64,000 nucleotides of DNA from Carboxylicivirga linearis (GCF_018271995.1 NZ_JAGUCO010000009.1:86200-150199), one strand, 5' to 3'. Numbered from the stretch's first letter, positions 18,963-28,294 are shown. Notes: generated by a model not told the origin, from the letters alone. Program-made: numbers and translations.

Positions 18963-19727
18963 ATGAGGTTTTTTAGGATCATCAGACAGACTTTATTAAA
19001 TGATAATAAAATTCGCAGATATCTGGTTTACGCGGTTGGTGAGATTATTTTAGTTGTAATTGGTATTCTAATTGCATTGGCCATTAATAATGTCAATCAA
19101 AAACATAAAATTCATAAAAAAGAGCAGGTGTATCTGCAAGGTTTGCGAAAGGAGTTTCAAACCAGTAGAATAAAATTGGTGGAACTCATTAAAGTTAATC
19201 GTTCCAATTTAAATGGGGCAAAACAGATTATTACCTTTATTGGAGCTGATAGTATCCCATCAGAGAAAGAATTATCTACCTTTCTGTTTAGCACCTTGGC
19301 ATTTGATATAGCATTTAATCCCAATAATTCGCTGCTAAACGAAATGATCAATTCGGGTAGCTTAAAAGACATTTCGAGCGATCTGTTACGTATTCATCTC
19401 ACCACATGGATTTCTACAGTGGAGGATATTTCTAAACAGGAATATGATCAGGAATTACAACGAGAAAGGGTAATGAGTGTTTTGAGTGGAGATAAATATA
19501 GTATTAGAACGGCGTATGAATTGAACGGGGCAATAAACAATCAACTTGGATTGCCGCGCATGAAAAAGCACACCAGTAATATGGGACTTTTATCCTCAAA
19601 CGAATTTGAAAATAAGCTCTTTCTGTTTATTTCATCAGCTTATGCAACTAATGTAAATCATTACCAGCCATTATTAGAGGAGTTAGATACAATAATAGAA
19701 CTGATTGATTCGGAGCTTGATAACTAA
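18963..19727 (+). CDS. DUF6090 family membrane protein
   Basis: The 254 residues show the family hallmark at the N-terminus: MRFFRIIRQTLLNDNKIRRY, then one membrane segment (about 19-42, GEIILVVIGILIALAINN), followed by a soluble helical region. DUF6090 proteins are common in Bacteroidota and have no known function. The gene lies 44 bases after the GyrI-like gene. Confidence 0.85.
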   Translation: MRFFRIIRQTLLNDNKIRRYLVYAVGEIILVVIGILIALAINNVNQKHKIHKKEQVYLQGLRKEFQTSRIKLVELIKVNRSNLNGAKQIITFIGADSIPSEKELSTFLFSTLAFDIAFNPNNSLLNEMINSGSLKDISSDLLRIHLTTWISTVEDISKQEYDQELQRERVMSVLSGDKYSIRTAYELNGAINNQLGLPRMKKHTSNMGLLSSNEFENKLFLFISSAYATNVNHYQPLLEELDTIIELIDSELDN

Positions 19728-19833
19728 AGGGAGTTTTCGTTAGTTATATGCAAGTAATCAATCCCTAAAGTCTAAATAATGTGGGAATGAACTAATTTGT
19801 ATAGGAAAATTTCCTGCTTCAGCCTTTGCTTAT

Positions 19834-19841
19834 TACATTTG
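19834..19841 (+). promoter_or_regulatory. -7 box of the exonuclease gene
   Basis: TACATTTG matches TAnnTTTG exactly. It lies 22 bases before ATG 19863 and inside the longer possible reading frame, so it decides the start: an upstream start at 19797 would precede the transcript. Confidence 0.55.
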
Positions 19842-19862
19842 TGTGCTGGCAAAATTCAATTT

Positions 19863-20516
19863 ATGAAAGATTACATCCTGTTTATTGATACAGAAACTTC
19901 GGACAAACCGAACCAATGGAATTCATCCACTAAAGAGGTGCACAAGTGGCCTTATGTGCTGCAAATATCCTGGACAGTTTGTAAAAGTAATGGACAATTA
20001 GTGTTAACACGAGATTATTATATTAATCCGGGGCAAATTGAAATTAACCCAACAGCTTATAAAATTCATGGTTTAAATCTTGATTTTCTGAAAGAAAATG
20101 GAATTCCCAGGGAAGGTGCTTTAAAGCAGTTGCTTATTGATATTAATTTGTATCAACCCCTTTTAGTGGGGCATTTTCTTAAGTTTGATTTAAAAATGAT
20201 TGAAGTGGCTTTTAACCGGGTGGGTGAATCATTAAAATTAGATAATCTACCTAAGTTTTGTACTATGCTTAATACAAGGCGACCTTTTGCTCCTGCTGAT
20301 ACGCCCTTATTACGATTGAATGAACTATATCATTCGCTTTTTAATAAGGAGTTGAAAGATATGCATAATGCAAAAGTAGATGCACTGGCAACAAAGAAGT
20401 GCTTTTTTGAGTTAGTTAATCAAGGTAAGATTGATGATAAGGTAATACAAAGGCAACAAAAGCTTTTTAAAAAAGGAGGTAAATTTAAAAGTATCTTACT
20501 TCAACTTTTTCCATAG
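19863..20516 (+). CDS. DEDDh 3'-5' exonuclease (DnaQ/PolC epsilon-like)
   Basis: From ATG 19863 the protein has 217 residues. ExoI is FIDTETSD (D8, E10), ExoII is GHFLKFDLKMI, and ExoIII is MHNAKVDALATKK with the DEDDh His. It is a stand-alone proofreading-type exonuclease fold with no polymerase domain. The frame is open upstream to 19797, but the -7 box at 19834 favours the ATG at 19863. A DUF294 nucleotidyltransferase-like gene follows 65 bases downstream; this pairing is frequent in bacteria, where the exonuclease sits beside the CBS-DUF294 protein. Role unknown. Confidence 0.85.
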   Translation: MKDYILFIDTETSDKPNQWNSSTKEVHKWPYVLQISWTVCKSNGQLVLTRDYYINPGQIEINPTAYKIHGLNLDFLKENGIPREGALKQLLIDINLYQPLLVGHFLKFDLKMIEVAFNRVGESLKLDNLPKFCTMLNTRRPFAPADTPLLRLNELYHSLFNKELKDMHNAKVDALATKKCFFELVNQGKIDDKVIQRQQKLFKKGGKFKSILLQLFP

Positions 20517-20581
20517 TAAAACCTTTGTATTATTATGGTATTGTAAATGTAGTAGCTGGTGTGTCAGGTTAGACATGTATT

Positions 20582-22480
20582 ATGAAAGATAAAAAAGAAT
20601 TCTTACAACATATTTCTCCATTTAATATTTTATCCGATTCAATACTTTCTGATGTTTCGGAAATGATGTCAGTTAAATCATTTAAGAAAAATGAAACCAT
20701 TTATGTTCAGGATAAAAGCCCAATAAAAACGGTTGATATTATTGTACAAGGAGCTTATAAGGCTAACTTCTACGATAGTAATCACGTTCTTCGATTGGAA
20801 GAATTATACAATAGTGAAGATATTTACGGAGGTAGTTCCGTTCTTCTGAATAAGCAATATTCAATTCGTACAGTTATAGCGCTGGAAGATACAGAAGTGC
20901 TTACACTTGACAAGGAGGAGTTTAAGGCTTTGTGCAGGAGTTATCACGAATTCTTCGATTTCTTTTCAGATCAGTTTGGTAATAAAATGCTGAATGATGC
21001 CTATGCGCATTTTGTCAAGCAGAATACCATGTTTGAAGAGAACTTTATTGATGCTGATCTGATTTTTACGCGAAAGATTGATACTATTGCGCCTCGGTTA
21101 TTAGTTACTTGTTCTCCTGAAACCCCATTGCACAAAGTAGCTGCTTTAATGCGCGATAATGTTGTTAATTGTGTATACATAGAGCAAGATGAAGAGCTGA
21201 TTGCTTATGTGTCGAAAGATACTTTGATTAAGAATGCCTTAGCAAATGAAGTAAGCACCAATGCAGAAGTAATTAGCGTAGCAGAGACTGATGTCGTTAC
21301 TATTTCAAAAGATGCATTGGTTTATGAAGCGCTTTTAGCATTATATCCATCTCAAAAGGAATACTTATTGGTAAAAGACGGTGATAAAAACCTGGGGTAT
21401 TTAAGCCGATATCGATTGTTGACCGAGCATGCTCAATCGCCCATGGTATTTATTCAATCGGTAAAATTATCAAATACTACCTTTGAATTAAAAGAGAAAT
21501 GGGCTAAAGTTCCTGAGTTTATCGAATCAATGTTGGGGCGTGGTGTAAATGCCGAAATTGTAAACCGAATTATCAGCACCATTGCCGATGAGATTTTGTC
21601 TCGGGTAATAAACGGTGTGATTAATGAAATGCCACCAGCTCCGGCTCAATTCTGTTTTATGGTTTTAGGTAGCGAAGGACGAAATGAGCAAACATTAGCC
21701 ACCGATCAGGATAATGCCATTATATACGAAGACAAAGCCAACCTGCAACGAGAGACCGTAAGAGCTTATTTCCTTGAATTTGCTGATCGTATTTCTTCAC
21801 GACTGGATGATATTGGATTTAAATTTTGTACAGGTGGTTTTATGGCTAAAAACCCCAAGTGGTGTCATTCGCTTTCGCATTGGAAACGTAATTACGATAG
21901 TTGGATTGCTGAACCGGCACCAGATCAGGTAGTGAAGTTTTCTACTTTTTTTGATTGTCGTTTTGTATACGGTGATGAGTCTTTATTCGATGAACTACAT
22001 CAGCATATGCTGGATTGTATAGATAAAGCTCCACCTAAATTTTCATATAATTTGGTAAGTAATACATTACAATACGAAGTTCCGCTAACTGTATTTAAAG
22101 GAATTAAAACCTTTGTAAAAAACGATAAGAAAGTATTTAACATTAAGCATGCAATGAGCACTATTGTAGATATGGCACGTATGTATGCATTGCGATATAA
22201 AATTCAGGACAACAATACAGGAGTAAGACTTAAAAAGCTATATCAGGCCGGTCATTTTGATGAGTCGCAATACAAAGAATTGCTTAATGCTTATTATTAT
22301 TTAATGGGGTTAAGATTGAAAAATCAATCGACCCAAATATTGCGGGATTTTACCGAAGCAACTAACTTCTTAGAGCTAAAAAGGCTAACTGCTGTTGAGC
22401 AAGCTACACTGCGTGAGATATTTAAGTTCTTAAAAAATATGCAGTGGGTTATCAAAGCCAGGTTCAATATTAATCGGTAG
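20582..22480 (+). CDS. cNMP-binding/CBS/DUF294 nucleotidyltransferase-like protein
   Basis: The 632 residues comprise a cyclic-nucleotide-binding domain (about 10-135), a CBS pair (about 165-285), a DUF294 nucleotidyltransferase-like domain with GSEGRNEQTLATDQDNAI (about 363-380, GS followed by a D-x-D), and the DUF294 C-terminal helical domain. The family resembles GlnD-like signalling enzymes that act on a partner protein; its substrate is not established. It is preceded by a DEDDh exonuclease, as in other bacteria with this protein. A YdeI-like gene follows 15 bases downstream. Confidence 0.9.
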   Translation: MKDKKEFLQHISPFNILSDSILSDVSEMMSVKSFKKNETIYVQDKSPIKTVDIIVQGAYKANFYDSNHVLRLEELYNSEDIYGGSSVLLNKQYSIRTVIALEDTEVLTLDKEEFKALCRSYHEFFDFFSDQFGNKMLNDAYAHFVKQNTMFEENFIDADLIFTRKIDTIAPRLLVTCSPETPLHKVAALMRDNVVNCVYIEQDEELIAYVSKDTLIKNALANEVSTNAEVISVAETDVVTISKDALVYEALLALYPSQKEYLLVKDGDKNLGYLSRYRLLTEHAQSPMVFIQSVKLSNTTFELKEKWAKVPEFIESMLGRGVNAEIVNRIISTIADEILSRVINGVINEMPPAPAQFCFMVLGSEGRNEQTLATDQDNAIIYEDKANLQRETVRAYFLEFADRISSRLDDIGFKFCTGGFMAKNPKWCHSLSHWKRNYDSWIAEPAPDQVVKFSTFFDCRFVYGDESLFDELHQHMLDCIDKAPPKFSYNLVSNTLQYEVPLTVFKGIKTFVKNDKKVFNIKHAMSTIVDMARMYALRYKIQDNNTGVRLKKLYQAGHFDESQYKELLNAYYYLMGLRLKNQSTQILRDFTEATNFLELKRLTAVEQATLREIFKFLKNMQWVIKARFNINR

Positions 22481-22495
22481 TAAAATGGTCTGATT

Positions 22496-22981
22496 ATGAA
22501 GAAAGATCAGATAAAACCTCTTGTTGACAGTGATTATCTGTTGGAAAAGTTTCCAGGTAAAGGAGGCTGGACTTATGCCGATATTCCTGAAGTAGCACCT
22601 GATAAACATAGTTGGTTCAATTGGGTGAAGGTTCGAGGGTTTATTGATAATTATGAAATTCAGCATGCCCGATTAATGCCCAAGGGTGATGGCATGCTCT
22701 TTTTACCGGTTAAAACAGCAATTCGTAAGGCGATTAAAAAACAAGCAGGTGATACAGTTCGTATTATTCTATACCCCGATGATACTTCAGTAGAATTACC
22801 AAATGAATTAAAAGACTGTTTTGATTTTGAAGACCTTCGGTTAAAGGAAGCCTTTGAAAAAGAACCTGAAGGAAGAAGAAAAGAATTTATCGAATGGATT
22901 TTTGAAGCTAAAAAGGAAGAGACAAAAGCTAAGCGAATTGCAAAGTGTATTGATTATTTAATAGAAAAGTATCGTCTTTAG
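22496..22981 (+). CDS. DUF1905/YdeI-OmpD-associated family protein
   Basis: The 161-residue protein has a DUF1905 domain (about 5-95: EKFPGKGGWTYADIPEV, FNWVKVRGFIDNYEI, AGDTVRIILYPDD) and a C-terminal YdeI-type helical segment (FEKEPEGRRKEFIEWIFEAK, ending RIAKCIDYLIEKYRL). E. coli YdeI is linked to protection against colicin and polymyxin. That role is not shown by the sequence here. It lies 15 bases after the DUF294 gene, so it is likely in its operon. Confidence 0.8.
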   Translation: MKKDQIKPLVDSDYLLEKFPGKGGWTYADIPEVAPDKHSWFNWVKVRGFIDNYEIQHARLMPKGDGMLFLPVKTAIRKAIKKQAGDTVRIILYPDDTSVELPNELKDCFDFEDLRLKEAFEKEPEGRRKEFIEWIFEAKKEETKAKRIAKCIDYLIEKYRL

Positions 22982-23136
22982 GTTTCAAAAAATCAAGTAT
23001 TATACCCATGGCTGCCTTCATTGAATGTCGATAAAAGAACCGACTATTGATTTTATTAAAAAGTCTGGTTTATTCTTACCAACTCCGTTTAATATTTTGT
23101 GTATTTATTCTTATATTTATAAATAGCATTGATTAA

Positions 23137-24717
23137 ATGAATATAGATAACCAAACTCATAATACATCGCTTAACCAAAATAAGTTAAATGATAAAATAC
23201 TAAAAAGGGTATTTTTAATTTTAACCATACTGGTTGTTCCGGTAATTATAATAGCTGTTGTTCGTTCCTATCTTATATCAGGAAATTTAATTACGGTTGG
23301 ACTAACCGGGATGGCGCTGATTATTAGCTTATCATTTCTTTTCTATACAAAATGGAAAACTGAATTAAGAATTCAGACTTTTTTAATTGTTCTGATTTCT
23401 TTGGCGGCCTTTGGTATGTATCATTATGGAATCTTTTCTTTAAGTAAATATGCACTTGTTTTGGTACCTGTTTTTGCCATTGTGTATTTATCCTACAAGC
23501 GGACATTACTATTAGGGGGGATTTCATTATTGGTTTTTATTGTTTTTGGAACATTATATTCCTTAGAATTAATTTCGTACAAAGCAGATGCTAATATTTT
23601 GGCAGTGATGCCAACTACATGGATAACGGAAGCTCTGGTTTTAATGATTATATCCGTTTCAATCAGTATTGTTGTCTATAATATGGTGAATGCTTATAAA
23701 AAGGAAGTTCTTAAGCTAAAAGCAAGTGAAGAAATGCTTTATAATAGTTTAAATGATTTGCCTCTTCCGGTTGGTATTATGAATAAAGATTATGAGATTC
23801 TTTTCATAAACAACAGTTTAGTCGAACACATGGGCTACTCATTAAATGATGGGGGCGATGTACAATCGATTTTAAAACTGGCATTTCGAGAAAATGAGAA
23901 GTTTAAGGAAATTATTAAAGAGTGGCAGATTAGTATTGATAAAGCCTTCGAAAGTCAAATTGTTCCGCCGGTTAAAGAGTACTCTTATTTAAGTAAGAAT
24001 GGTGAGAAAAGAATTTCGGAGATTCATTATAGTTTATCAAATGATAAGATTCTATTGATATTTGTTGATCAGACAGAGAAAAAAGAGCGGATGAAAGAGA
24101 TTGTTAAAGCAATTGTGCAAACAGAAGAGAAGGAAAGAGGAAGGGTGGCAAAGGAGTTGCATGACGGTTTAGGACCTCTAATTTCCACAGCAAAAATATA
24201 TGCTCACAGTTTAACAAAAGTAAAAGATGAAAAAACAGTATCATCATATAACGATAGGTTGCAGCAAATATTAGATGAATCAATAAATGAAATAAAAGAT
24301 ATATCCAATAATCTGAGTCCGCATATTTTGCGTAATTATGGACTAAAAGATGCCATACTTTCATTTGTTGAGAAGTTAAGACCTGTTTCTGGTATAAACT
24401 TTTCTATAAGTATTGATTTTCATAGTCAGCTAAATGAAGTGATACAGTTTACCACCTATCGTTCCATAGTAGAGTTGATCAATAATTCCATAAAGCATGC
24501 TGATGCGAAAGATATAATTATAAAGGTCAAAGAAGAAGATTCTAACTTGTTGATTGTATTTGAAGATAATGGAGTTGGCTTTGATTTTGAAGAAAATAAG
24601 AATAAAGGATTTGGATTAAATAATTTACTTGCCCGTATTAATAATATAGGCGGTAATTTTGACTACTTTACTGGCCCTGATAGTGGGGTGGAGATAAAAA
24701 TAAACTTACCATTGTAG
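23137..24717 (+). CDS. Membrane PAS sensor histidine kinase (HisKA_3)
   Basis: The 526 residues begin with about 20 soluble residues and then about six membrane segments (about 25-190) with short loops. A coiled-coil linker, a PAS domain (about 200-310: LPLPVGIMNKDYEILFINN), a HisKA_3 dimerisation domain with H342 in KELHDG, and a HATPase (DNGVGFDF, GFGLNNLLARI) follow. With no large periplasmic domain, the membrane part or PAS domain probably reads a small or membrane-borne signal. The cognate regulator gene begins 4 bases downstream. No dyad of the 12-kb type was found in its own promoter. Confidence 0.9.
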   Translation: MNIDNQTHNTSLNQNKLNDKILKRVFLILTILVVPVIIIAVVRSYLISGNLITVGLTGMALIISLSFLFYTKWKTELRIQTFLIVLISLAAFGMYHYGIFSLSKYALVLVPVFAIVYLSYKRTLLLGGISLLVFIVFGTLYSLELISYKADANILAVMPTTWITEALVLMIISVSISIVVYNMVNAYKKEVLKLKASEEMLYNSLNDLPLPVGIMNKDYEILFINNSLVEHMGYSLNDGGDVQSILKLAFRENEKFKEIIKEWQISIDKAFESQIVPPVKEYSYLSKNGEKRISEIHYSLSNDKILLIFVDQTEKKERMKEIVKAIVQTEEKERGRVAKELHDGLGPLISTAKIYAHSLTKVKDEKTVSSYNDRLQQILDESINEIKDISNNLSPHILRNYGLKDAILSFVEKLRPVSGINFSISIDFHSQLNEVIQFTTYRSIVELINNSIKHADAKDIIIKVKEEDSNLLIVFEDNGVGFDFEENKNKGFGLNNLLARINNIGGNFDYFTGPDSGVEIKINLPL

Positions 24718-24721
24718 ATCT

Positions 24722-25363
24722 ATGATACGTATTGTTTTAGTTGAAGATTTAGATTTAATAAGAGAAGGAATAAGAGTTTTAGTGTCGCAAATTGATGATT
24801 TTGAGATAGTGGCTGAATACTCAAATGGTAAAGAATTAGTTGATAATATTAAGCATCTGGAAGTTGACGTCATAGTAACGGATATTGATATGCCTGTAAT
24901 GGATGGCATTACAGCAACCCGAAAGGTTTTAGCTTTTAAGCCCGACCTTAAGGTGATAGCACTTTCTTTATATAACGAGTCTCAATATTATCACGATTTA
25001 TTATCTGCTGGAGCAAAAGGCTTCATTTTAAAACAATCAAGTATCCATGAGCTGGAAGAGGGAATCAGAGAGGTTTTTAATGGTAACTCATATTTCTCGC
25101 AGGAATTGTTGCAGAATGTTATTAAGAACATGAACTATAAAAATGCCAATTCCAATACCCTTGAAGAGCAAATAACTGATAAAGAAAAAGAATTACTTCA
25201 ATATATCTGCCAGGGTTTAACTAATCAGGAGTTAGCTGATAAATTATTTGTTAGTGTTAAAACCATTGAAAGTAACAAGGCAAGGTTAATGCGTAAAACC
25301 AATTCAAGAAATAATGTTGCCCTTATCTTGTGGGCCATAAAAAATAGGGTTGTCCAGCTTTAA
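24722..25363 (+). CDS. NarL/FixJ-type response regulator
   Basis: The 213 residues contain a receiver domain (acidic pair E8-D9, phosphoacceptor D54 in VIVTDIDMP, conserved K in GFILKQSS) and a LuxR-type helix-turn-helix (ITDKEKELLQYICQGLTNQE, then VKTIESNKARLMRKTNSRN). It is paired with the kinase 4 bases upstream. The sequence after its stop carries a dyad related to those at the first two-component locus, just before the degenerate receiver gene, so this regulator may control that gene. Confidence 0.92.
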   Translation: MIRIVLVEDLDLIREGIRVLVSQIDDFEIVAEYSNGKELVDNIKHLEVDVIVTDIDMPVMDGITATRKVLAFKPDLKVIALSLYNESQYYHDLLSAGAKGFILKQSSIHELEEGIREVFNGNSYFSQELLQNVIKNMNYKNANSNTLEEQITDKEKELLQYICQGLTNQELADKLFVSVKTIESNKARLMRKTNSRNNVALILWAIKNRVVQL

Positions 25364-25367
25364 AATG

Positions 25368-25383
25368 TAGGGATTTCCCTAGA
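25368..25383. promoter_or_regulatory. Dyad C: TAGGGATTTCCCTA operator-like site
   Basis: A 14-bp near-perfect palindrome (25368-25381), followed by GA, is related to dyads A and B (AT in place of AA in the centre, one base less before AGA). It lies between the response regulator and the degenerate receiver gene. Its centre is 56 bases before the centre of the TATCTTGC box at 25427. Confidence 0.5.
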
Positions 25384-25426
25384 TAAAAACCAAGATTTCA
25401 CTGCTTCGCAAAAATAATTTCCTACC

Positions 25427-25434
25427 TATCTTGC
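25427..25434 (+). promoter_or_regulatory. Possible -7 box of the degenerate receiver/MCP operon
   Basis: TATCTTGC is the same 8-mer as at 12056-12063. It would place dyad C near -64, a typical place for an upstream activator. The GTG start follows 36 bases after the box. Confidence 0.4.
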
Positions 25435-25469
25435 ACACTATAAATAACGAACTTCGTTATACATAGTTT

Positions 25470-25871
25470 GTGAAGAAACAACATCCAAATATAGTTATTG
25501 TTAATAGTTTGAAAAGCATGGTTGATGCTTTGTACGATTTTATTGAAAGCGATACTGATTATAAAATAATTGGTAATATGTCTGAATTTAAAAAGCTATT
25601 AAAATTGCCACAACTTAATGAAGTTGATATGGTATTGGTTGATACTATTATACTTGATGAAAATAGTGAAGATATAATAGAAAAGGTCAAGAAAAATAGT
25701 CCTGAATGTAAATTTATAGCTATCAGCTTGTATGATGATCAGGTTTATTTACAGGATTATTTGAAAATTGGTTTTTCCGGAATGGTAAGTAAAAACAAGA
25801 TTACCGAAGAACTTATAGAAACAGTTACTCAGGTGATGGAAGGTTTAAATGCTTTTCCGAATAAGAATTAA
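25470..25871 (+). CDS. Degenerate receiver-domain protein (pseudo-receiver)
   Basis: The 133 residues form a receiver fold without an output domain. The match to the upstream regulator is clear: VDMVLVD aligns with VDVIVTD, placing D58 at the phosphoacceptor position, and the [20 protein letters not shown] segment aligns with SLYNESQYYHDLLSAGAKGF. The acidic metal-binding pair is replaced by N12-S13, so phosphorylation is probably impaired. The start is GTG 25470, as an in-frame stop lies just upstream and no ATG occurs for 16 codons. The chemoreceptor-like gene follows 11 bases downstream. It may be an adaptor in that complex; this is inference. Confidence 0.75.
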   Translation: MKKQHPNIVIVNSLKSMVDALYDFIESDTDYKIIGNMSEFKKLLKLPQLNEVDMVLVDTIILDENSEDIIEKVKKNSPECKFIAISLYDDQVYLQDYLKIGFSGMVSKNKITEELIETVTQVMEGLNAFPNKN

Positions 25872-25882
25872 AGAAGGGGGAG

Positions 25883-27001
25883 ATGAAAGAATTTATAATT
25901 TTTGTATTGCTGATGATACCTTCCATAGGAAGCTTGATATTTGTATTACGAAAAATATTTAAAACATCGATGTTATTTACATTTGGTGTGATATGGATCG
26001 TTACTCAGTCCATTATTGTGATAGAAGCTTATGGAATTGGGAAAATGGGTGAGTTAATTGATTTTGCGTGGGCTTTCCCATTAGGTATTGGAATTATTAT
26101 TTTAGGCTTTATCTATTTGGCAAAAAATTATAAAAAGGTGCTTGAGGATACTAGTAATTATATCCTTCGTTTATCCGAAGGCGATTTAAATGTAAAGCTG
26201 GATGAAAAGCAGTTTAAACGAAAAGATGAGGTGGGTATTATCCTTAATTCTTTAAATGTTTTAATTACGCAATTGCGAGAAGTAGTAGGAAGTGTGCAGG
26301 ATAATGCTAACAATGTGTTGAGTGCCAGTATGCAATTAAGTTCCAGTTCTGAACAATTGTCGCAAGGTTCAACGGAACAGGCTTCATCGTTGGAGGAGAT
26401 TTCATCCACTATGGAAGAAATAGCAGGTAATATTTCGAGTAATACTGATAATGCTAAAACAACATCAGGTATAGCCAATGATTCTAGCAGTAGTATGCAG
26501 GAAGTAGCTCAGGCAGCAGATGGTAGTTTTCAATCGGTAAATCAAATTGCTGAGAAGATATCAATAATTAATGAGATTGCAGATCAAACCAATATATTGG
26601 CTTTGAATGCAGCTGTTGAATCGGCACGAGCAGGTGAATATGGAAGAGGATTTGCCGTTGTGGCTTCAGAAGTAAGGAAGCTGGCAGAAAATAGTAAACG
26701 AGCAGCAGTGGAAATTCTTGAACTTTCTGGTAATAGCTTGAAGGAAACGGAAATGGCTCATGAGAAATTAAATAATATAAAACCAAATATTGAAAAAACA
26801 TCAGATCTAATTCAGGAAATTACGGCTGCCAGTATGGAGCAAAACAATGGAGTGGATCAGGTAAACAACGCGATTCAGGAGTTGAATAATGTTACCCAAC
26901 AAACTGCATCGATGGCAGAGGAGATAGCCAGTAGTTCTGAAGAATTATCTGGACAGGCAAGGGGGTTAAAAGAGGCTATTTCTTATTTTAAGCTAAAGTA
27001 A
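25883..27001 (+). CDS. Methyl-accepting chemotaxis-type protein without periplasmic sensor domain
   Basis: The 372 residues have about three membrane segments in the first 82 residues (about 4-22, 30-49, 62-82), a HAMP-like linker ([19 protein letters not shown]), and a long signalling coiled coil. The hairpin tip is conserved ([20 protein letters not shown], then [17 protein letters not shown], near residue 232). There is no room for an extracellular ligand-binding domain. Chemotaxis receptors are uncommon in gliding Bacteroidota, and no che genes are nearby. It probably relays a membrane or cytoplasmic signal to a CheW/CheA set encoded elsewhere, or to its neighbour. It is co-transcribed with the degenerate receiver and closed by a hairpin at 27039. 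Confidence 0.85.
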   Translation: MKEFIIFVLLMIPSIGSLIFVLRKIFKTSMLFTFGVIWIVTQSIIVIEAYGIGKMGELIDFAWAFPLGIGIIILGFIYLAKNYKKVLEDTSNYILRLSEGDLNVKLDEKQFKRKDEVGIILNSLNVLITQLREVVGSVQDNANNVLSASMQLSSSSEQLSQGSTEQASSLEEISSTMEEIAGNISSNTDNAKTTSGIANDSSSSMQEVAQAADGSFQSVNQIAEKISIINEIADQTNILALNAAVESARAGEYGRGFAVVASEVRKLAENSKRAAVEILELSGNSLKETEMAHEKLNNIKPNIEKTSDLIQEITAASMEQNNGVDQVNNAIQELNNVTQQTASMAEEIASSSEELSGQARGLKEAISYFKLK

Positions 27002-27038
27002 TTACACTATCGGGTAACTTTATTTTATAGGGGGAGTT

Positions 27039-27078
27039 GTAGGGCTTGCGACATTAGTTGCGGGCCTTACTTCTTTTT
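27039..27078 (+). terminator. Terminator after the MCP gene
   Basis: A 14-bp stem with a few G-U pairs (arms 27039-27052 and 27057-27070, loop ATTA) is followed by TTCTTTTT. It lies 38 bases after the MCP stop. Confidence 0.7.
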
Positions 27079-27150
27079 ATACTACCTTGAATGTTTATTA
27101 ATAAGCCGAATTTTATTATTTTAAGTGCATTGTTAATAAATAGGTAAATA

Positions 27151-27561
27151 ATGACTTTTTTATTCGTTTATGGTACTCTTTTGCACAAGGTAGATAGCAG
27201 AATGGCTAACTTTTTAAAGGCTAATGCCAAAAAAATAGGTAGTGGTTATATGATTGGAAGGTTATATGAGATTAATGGTTATCCGGGTGTTATTAAGAGT
27301 ACAAATACAGAAGATAAGGTCTTTGGTAATATCTTTGAATTGGACGATACCGATATGGTTTTTAAAGAGCTGGATCAATATGAAGAGGTGGGGATTGAAT
27401 TTAAACAACCCAATGAATACAAACGAGAGCAAATAACTGCCTATTTCGAAGACGGAAAAAATATGAATTGTTGGGTATATACCTATAATCATTCAATTGA
27501 GAAGCTAACCAGAATAGAATCTGGTGATTATTGGTCGTATATAAATAGAATAGATGGTTAA
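27151..27561 (+). CDS. Gamma-glutamylcyclotransferase-like (GGCT/AIG2 family) protein
   Basis: The 136-residue protein has the phosphate-loop-like YGTL at 7-10 near the N-terminus, the YPGVI segment after strand 3, and a central acidic ELDQYEEV (residues 73-80) that would supply the catalytic Glu. The family turns gamma-glutamyl amines into pyroglutamate (5-oxoproline). The true substrate here is unknown. Its 3' end overlaps the next gene by 8 bases, which implies coupled translation with the L,D-transpeptidase. Confidence 0.85.
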   Translation: MTFLFVYGTLLHKVDSRMANFLKANAKKIGSGYMIGRLYEINGYPGVIKSTNTEDKVFGNIFELDDTDMVFKELDQYEEVGIEFKQPNEYKREQITAYFEDGKNMNCWVYTYNHSIEKLTRIESGDYWSYINRIDG

Positions 27562-28291
27562 TCCACTAACATATATCGTACTCATGTCAGTAATGATTGT
27601 GACCGGATTTAAAGGTGAGCAAAAAAAGTTTAAGAGAGTAAGAGATGCCTATGCCGAAAAAGAATCCGGAGTAAAGGCTTTGTTGGCTGAAAAATCAATA
27701 CAACCAGATCAACTTGAGATTTACCTCAGAGCTTTTAAGTCTGAACAGCAATTGGAGTTGTGGGGAAGAAATAGAGGAGGCAATCAGTTTCAATTACTAA
27801 AAACCTATTCAATTTGTCAGACTTGCGGAGTTTTGGGGCCTAAGCGAAAGCAAGGTGATCTGCAGATACCCGAAGGCTTTTATCACATCAATGCATTTAA
27901 CCCGACTAGTAAATTTCATTTGTCGATGAGGTTAAATTATCCTAATCAATCCGATAAGGTTTTGAGCGATAAGAAGTATCCCGGCGGTGATATTTATATA
28001 CACGGCGATTGCGTAACTATTGGCTGTTTGCCCATTACTGATGAACAGATAAAGGAACTGTATATAATTTGTGTTGAGGCGAAAAACAATGGTCAGAATA
28101 CAATACCAGTAACCATGTTTCCAGCAAGACTGACAGATGATAACTTTCACAAGTTACGTCAGAAATATAAAGGAGATACAGATCGTATTAACTTATGGAA
28201 TGAATTAAAGAAAGGGTATGATCTTTTTAATCAGAACAAGCAATTGTTTTCGGTGAAATTTTTACCCGATGGGCGTCACCAAGTGAAATAA
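27554..28291 (+). CDS. L,D-transpeptidase family protein (YafK/DpaA-like)
   Basis: The 245 residues begin with a short hydrophobic stretch (LTYIVLMSVMIVTGF) that serves as leader or anchor. The YkuD-type catalytic centre is IYIHGDCVTIGCLPITD, with H150 and nucleophile C158; the Ser often seen before GC is Thr here. In E. coli the YafK branch cleaves Lpp from peptidoglycan, and other members form 3-3 crosslinks. As Bacteroidota lack Lpp, the substrate is uncertain. The gene overlaps GGCT by 8 bases and precedes the QueG-like gene by 3 bases. Confidence 0.85.
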   Translation: MVNPLTYIVLMSVMIVTGFKGEQKKFKRVRDAYAEKESGVKALLAEKSIQPDQLEIYLRAFKSEQQLELWGRNRGGNQFQLLKTYSICQTCGVLGPKRKQGDLQIPEGFYHINAFNPTSKFHLSMRLNYPNQSDKVLSDKKYPGGDIYIHGDCVTIGCLPITDEQIKELYIICVEAKNNGQNTIPVTMFPARLTDDNFHKLRQKYKGDTDRINLWNELKKGYDLFNQNKQLFSVKFLPDGRHQVK

Positions 28292-28294
28292 GGT

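Noticed and set aside
20100..20115. GGAATTCCCAGGG inside the exonuclease gene as a fourth dyad
   Set aside because: It is within coding sequence, lacks the outer symmetry and the TTAGA extension.
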